A DNA stretch of 64,000 nt from Stenocarpella maydis (lineage: Eukaryota > Ascomycota > Sordariomycetes > Diaporthales > Diaporthaceae): positions 17,700 through 81,699 of the forward strand of contig NQMI01000184.1 in the NCBI GenBank assembly GCA_002270565.1, read 5' to 3'. The number at the start of each line of letters is the position of its first letter. The stretch's first letter is position 1. Below are positions 59,613 to 64,000 of the stretch, piece by piece. Both the position numbers and the translations under genes were made by a program. Below the pieces are notes generated by a model. The model searched no databases. It saw nothing but the letters and a program-made list of their open reading frames with translations, and was not told the origin of the DNA.

Positions 59613-61329
59613 TAAGCGGTACAGACAAAGGACGACCAGTCATTGGTGTTCCCGCCGATGTACTCGGCTGTGCTTGGCCAGGGGCATGCTTTCCGTGTCA
59701 TGTTCCCGCCATCTGGTGGGTTGCTGAAGAGCATGTCCCGCGGTGCCTCGCCATTCTCGACCCACTCGACGAGCTTCACCAGGGAGTGTGGTACCTGTGG
59801 CGTTGACTTGTGGCTGATCGTTCCCTCGCAGTGGCCACCCCCTGCACGTTGTCAGTCAAATGGGACAAGCCATGGATGGACAAAGGACATGGTGCCAGGG
59901 GGGGGGGCCTTTACGTACCGGGCAACATGAACAAGGAGAACCAGTCCGAAATATCTCCTCCCATGGCGTCCTCCATCTGCCTTTTGTGGTCGATAGGCCA
60001 CGTCGCCGCGTTGTAGGGGTCGGCCCAGCCCTGCGTGACCAGGAGCTTGCCGCCCCGGGCGCGGAACGCTGAGAGGTCCGGGCTGATCTCGTCAATGAGG
60101 GTCCCCACGCGCCGGTCGACGAGCGCGACGTCCGAGTCCCAGTCAAAAGAACTCACGTCGTAGGTGAGATCGCCAAAGACGACATTTTGTAGGATCGACG
60201 CTGTGAAGGAGTTGGACAGCGCGCCGGACGTCTGCTGAATAAGCTCGTTCTCGCTGCCGAACGAGAAACCGGGGTAGAGGCTGTGTCCGGTGGAGTTACG
60301 CGGGCCGCCGTAGATCTTCTGGAACGCGGCGACCTGCCCTGGGGAGAGGCACTGGGTCGAGTTCTCTGCCGTAGGGTCGCACGCCAGCGTGGTGATGTCG
60401 AAATCGCAGACCAAGGGGTTCTCGAGCAAGCCATCTTTCACACCATCGAGCTCGTCGCAGTGGTCCAGGACGGCGCCCTCGACAAAGTCGAGAATTCCTT
60501 GGCCGGGTATTTCATCCTCCAGACCGGTGCCCTGTGATCTGAACGTCAGTCCTACATATCAGATCGGATAACTAGATCTGGTGACTTACTTTAGAAGCCT
60601 CTGAGTTCCACAAGAACGACAGGGTGAGATGGGAGTACCAGTTCCCTGGACAACCGGCTATAATACCGTCGAACAATTCAGGATGATATTGCGCCAGAGC
60701 GAAACCTTGGGCGCCGCCCGTAGAGCAACCCTTGTAGTAACTGTATCGTGGAGCAGTGGTGTAGTAGGCTTCCACAATGCTCTTCGCCGGGGGCGTAAAG
60801 TAAGATATCGAGTTGTGGATCCAGGCGAGAATCTGGTCCTGGTCGTGTAGGTAAGGAATGTAGACTCCATTTTCGCCTTGTCCGCCGTTGTTTTCCGCTG
60901 CTCGATGTCCGCTGTCTCCTCCAGCAACTGCGTACCCATGGTTCAAATTTTCCACAAGTGCGGCCTCGTCAATTGTGCCGGCCATGCCGCCATTTCCTGT
61001 GGATTGTAAGCTTGGGCATGAAACTCGCGATATGGTAAGCGCTCACCAACAGCGAGGAACCTCCCGTTGTATACCTTCTCTTCTGGCAGCCAAACTTCGA
61101 AAACAACATGATTATCACCAGCGTACATTGCTGTCCCAAATACTTGACAAAAGGCCGCGTCGTTGAATGTCCCTGAAATGTTCTTGGCGCCTGCTGGGAT
61201 CCAGGCCGAGTTAGTCAGGACTGTTCCCTCGAGGCCCCATGTCTCTGCGCTCCCCGCGAGCGTAGAGCAAGAAGCCTGATTCCCTGCCACAGCGGCAGCA
61301 AACAAGGGAAGCATCAAGAAGAACCTCAT
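59612..61329 (-). CDS. secreted tannase/feruloyl esterase family hydrolase
   Basis: The family hydrolyses ester bonds of galloyl or feruloyl groups in plant polyphenols and cell walls. Exons are 61047-61329, 60590-60996, 59919-60531 and 59612-59841, with introns of 50, 58 and 77 bp, giving 510 residues, a normal length. MRFFLMLPLFAAAVAG is a signal peptide. FLAVG joins NGGMAGTIDEAALVENLNHG across the first intron. The catalytic triad is visible: Ser186 in YYKGCSTGGAQG, Asp401 in TQGWADPYNAA and His438 in FMLPGGGHCEG. Cys185 and Cys439 flank the serine and histidine, forming the family's CS-D-HC disulfide motif. Several NxS/T sites fit secretion. The third intron contains a run of ten G. All junctions keep frame. 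The substrate (tannin versus feruloyl ester) cannot be decided from sequence. Confidence 0.95.
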
Positions 61330-62377
61330 TGTCGAGATTGGGGCGAAGCCAAAGAAGAATATTGGAAACGCCTCGCAGACCATTCAATCAATTGGCACTA
61401 TAACTCGCCACGGCTGGCGAACCACTCAGGTACTCGCCCTCGTATTTGAACCTCATATATAAGCAGGTAGTCTACTGAATACGCTATGATGCCGACGTCC
61501 CACTTCCCCAATATCTGCCATGCACGTCTGGTGTGGAGGTGGAGACACCTGACGGCCCGAATCAGTACTCGCGTGGGGTCGGAATGGAGACGTTGACCAT
61601 CACCTGTCATGTGCCGTGCCATATTTTCCATCCAAGACCAGGTTTGACCGATTCTGCCCCTGGGATCTCACTCCTAGCGCCTGCCATTCCCTCTTGGTCG
61701 CGTCAACGACGGAGACAAGCATTGAGGCTATTCGCTTTTGGGCGACAACCCGGTTTCTCCGCACAGCTCCCGTAGATAACTACGCATGTGTTATAAAATA
61801 AAAGGGCCGAAAGTGGCATATGGAGTGGAGGTATCGGGGCAAAATAGACCGAATAGCTCGAATGACTTCATGACCTGTACGTCCGCGTCTGCCTTTTTTT
61901 CAAAGTGGTTCCGGCTCTTCTAGTTACAATACTATCCACTTGCATTGGTATACGCAGCTTGGCTGATTCTAACCTCTTTGATTCTGGTCTTGACAGCTGC
62001 TATTCCCGCTTAGCCGGGTTAACAGGTTAATGTGGAGTCAAGCATAAGAGTCTTATTTATCTATCCTATTGAGCGGGACCCACTTCACCTTTGGCTTCTC
62101 TGCGCAGATCCTATATTCTCGAGGAACAGGATTACTCTATGACTTCTTGATATGAGATTTTTCCCGTTGGGCTTGATCGGCTCCTCTTTGCTTAAAAGTA
62201 GCCCCGGGTGACCTTTCCGTAGGACACCCAATAGAACCATGCTATCCAACTTATATTCTGCGTCCATTGGGTAGCTATAAGCCCACTGGCTTTCACACTA
62301 GAGATAGGGCGCCTGAATACGCTGTTTTTGAGATTCGGTCGCTGAGCTAGCTGAGTGCAACACTGGGTTATTGAGTG
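61330..62377. promoter_or_regulatory. tannase upstream region
   Basis: Contains the leader and promoter of the tannase gene and no recognisable gene. Composition becomes more AT-rich towards the right, near the repeat DNA. Confidence 0.5.
61452..61462 (-). promoter_or_regulatory. TATA-like element of the tannase gene
   Basis: On the minus strand it reads TTATATATGAGG, about 125 bp upstream of the start codon at 61329. Assigned from sequence and distance only. Confidence 0.5.
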
Positions 62378-62499
62378 TTTACGAATGTATGAAGGAACGA
62401 CCTGCACAACACCCCCCCCCGGGGGGCGCCTTTTTTTGAAAAAAGAAAATAAAAATGACTAAGAAGAGCATCACAATCAGATTAAGAAAGACACCAGCT
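62378..62499 (-). repeat. dispersed short repeat, copy D
   Basis: Read on the minus strand it begins AGCTGGTGTCTTTCTTAATC and ends GGTCGTTCCTTCATACATTC. The middle holds T/A runs and a back-to-back G9/C6-type tract (62412-62426). It is the most diverged of the four copies. Confidence 0.65.
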
Positions 62500-62678
62500 G
62501 ACTAAACGCTCTTCCCCCTCCAGAATTCTAAATTTTGTCAAATTGAGTGCACCTACCATAAATTTACTTGCCTTAAGAGCCGTAATCTGTAATGCATCAA
62601 AGCTGAGCCGTGCTACTTCTTCTACAAGAAAATACAGAACAACGCCTTGTTTCTTTCATCGAACAATCTTTATTCAAA
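62500..62678. other. short intergenic spacer
   Basis: AT-rich DNA between repeat copy D and the transposon relative. Nothing else seen. Confidence 0.4.
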
Positions 62679-64000
62679 GAGAACGGATATTCGCACCGAG
62701 GAAATCAGCTGGTACACCGATACATATTGGCCTAGTGCGCCAACCTTAATTTGCACCACCAGTCTGCCATACATAACAGAAATACACAGTCATTAACTAT
62801 ACATCTATTGCATATTATTATCGCTTCTGCTTGCTACTATCGTGACTTCTGGCCTTGGTATTTTGCTACTTTCTTCATCGCCTGGGCCGTTCTACCTTAT
62901 AACTAAGCACCTGAATCTCCTCCTAGGTCTCCTTCTCATCGCCAACGAGGTCTTCTATAGATTAACTCCACCCGTGGCAGCTGGTTGATGGTCTCACGAG
63001 CCCTTGTATGGGGCTTCTTAGCTGCTAGCCCTGGTATTAAGGCTGTCTCTACAGAACGTCGCTTCAGAAGCTGGTGAGTGGGTGGCTTTATGAGCCCTAC
63101 CGCCAACTGCTCATCCCGTCGGACAGCTTCTTGCTGGTTCTTCCTGCTACGGGAGTCCTCCTTATTGAGCGATTGGAGGGTCTTATCATTCTACTTGAAT
63201 GCTAAATTAATACGTTATGTAGAAGCCATTATCGCCCTTATCTTATTACCTACCCTACTACCCAGACTAGTGGTTATTGAGGCTGTCTTCTTGCCCATTA
63301 CGGCCTTCCTATGGGCTGTGAGGATGCTATCTTTATCTATACTAAATGTAGTCTTACTGTGAGGTCTTCCCTTTATTGCAGTAACCTTCTGGGGTAAGAG
63401 GACTGCTAAGAGAGGGTTTCCAACTGAGAGGTTATAATCCAGCTAGTAAGACTTGTAGATATCCTCTCTCTAAAGAGGATAACTGGCTTCCTCTCTATTA
63501 GTAATTCAGCTTGCATAGGGCAAGCTATATTGGGTATAAATAGGATAATTATATATCACTAGCAAGCAATTACCCTATAGGAGTTATTTCTTAAGCATAT
63601 ATATTACGGAACTCCTTATTGTGAAGAGAAGTTTGAGGGCTGCCTATAAGATTTAAGTTAGAAGCTTGCCTAATTACTTCTACCCATTAAATTTCTCTAA
63701 TAATAAGGTTTTTTAACAAGCTTCTTTTAAGCATAGGGCATGAGAACTATCCGTAATTATCTTATTAATAGCCTTAATTAAGTAGAGAATATTGCCTATC
63801 TTATAGCTAAGATAGACCTTAAATTTGCGGTAGGTAGCTTTTATTAATAAAATTACATATAAGCTAAAGTTAAGGATCTTATAGGTCTTATGCCCAGCCC
63901 ATTTAGTGATAATATTCTCTCCTTTATTAACGTACTAGGTCTGAAGGTAGTTAATAATTGCTACCTAATCTGAGAACTTCTCTCAAAGGTATTACCAAGC
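62679..64000 (-). mobile_element. TA-rich relative of the 28.7-kb transposon, partial
   Basis: The end at 62679 (GAGAACGGATATTCGCACCG) is a diverged copy of the 45-bp terminal repeat at 28733/29365, and the subterminal GTGCGCCAAC also matches. On the minus strand from 63193 to about 62930 the DNA aligns with the interior of the 28.7-kb element (KTLQSLNKEDSRSRKNQQEA; AAKKPHTRARETINQLPRVE). Beyond 63193 it continues with sequence that the shorter element lacks, including GKKTASITTSLGSRVGNKIR, and runs past the window edge. So this is probably the C-terminal end of the longer, once autonomous element. It is heavily TA-enriched and carries many stops, as expected after RIP. Confidence 0.82.

Noticed and set aside
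1..64000. tRNA genes
   Set aside because: I looked for GGTTCGANTCC-type B boxes with matching A boxes and found none with a foldable cloverleaf. A tRNA scan would be decisive.
1..64000. CRISPR arrays, bacterial operons or ribosome binding sites
   Set aside because: The introns and protein families show a eukaryotic fungal genome. No regularly spaced direct repeats were seen.

Overview
The window reads as nuclear DNA of a filamentous ascomycete, most likely a Sordariomycete. The reasons are short GT-AG introns of about 50-145 bp, an HET-domain gene with C-to-T nonsense changes of the repeat-induced point mutation (RIP) type, a LysM secretory protein, expanded fungal C2H2 factors, and TA-rich decayed repeats beside normal GC-rich genes. 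No RNA genes or CRISPR arrays were found.

Layout. 0.8-3 kb: a divergent pair of housekeeping genes, ESCRT-III Snf7 (minus) and the telomere-capping subunit Ten1 (plus). 3-10 kb: no recognisable gene, only scattered coding-like fragments. 10-12.7 kb: a membrane-anchored GT90/CAP10 glycosyltransferase. 13.6-18.2 kb: two related C2H2 proteins transcribed away from each other. 19.4-20 kb: a small secreted two-LysM protein. 21-29.4 kb: a degraded accessory island with a broken HET-domain gene that ends in two WW-like modules, a frameshifted D-2-hydroxyacid dehydrogenase, a broken CmcJ/GA4-desaturase-family gene, TA-rich DNA, and a 677-bp transposable element with perfect 45-bp terminal inverted repeats and an 8-bp target duplication. 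31-33.4 kb: a conserved Gac1-like PP1 glycogen-targeting subunit. 33.4-58.5 kb: about 25 kb of GC-rich, low-complexity DNA with no gene I can support. 58.6-59.4 kb: a decayed SLC6-type sodium symporter. 59.6-61.3 kb: a secreted tannase/feruloyl esterase with four exons. 62.7-64 kb: a TA-rich relative of the 28.7-kb element, running off the window.

The intact genes are core functions (membrane remodelling, telomere capping, glycogen control) mixed with secreted or surface functions suited to a plant-associated or saprotrophic lifestyle (LysM protein, tannase, GT90). The four broken genes sit in two clusters next to transposon remnants, and several of their stop codons are C-to-T changes at CpA, so RIP leaking from repeats is the simplest explanation. 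A short dispersed repeat (four copies plus a fragment) punctuates the gene borders.

Intron boundaries were placed by hand from splice signals, reading frame and family resemblance. Functions come from recognition of protein families, not from a database search.
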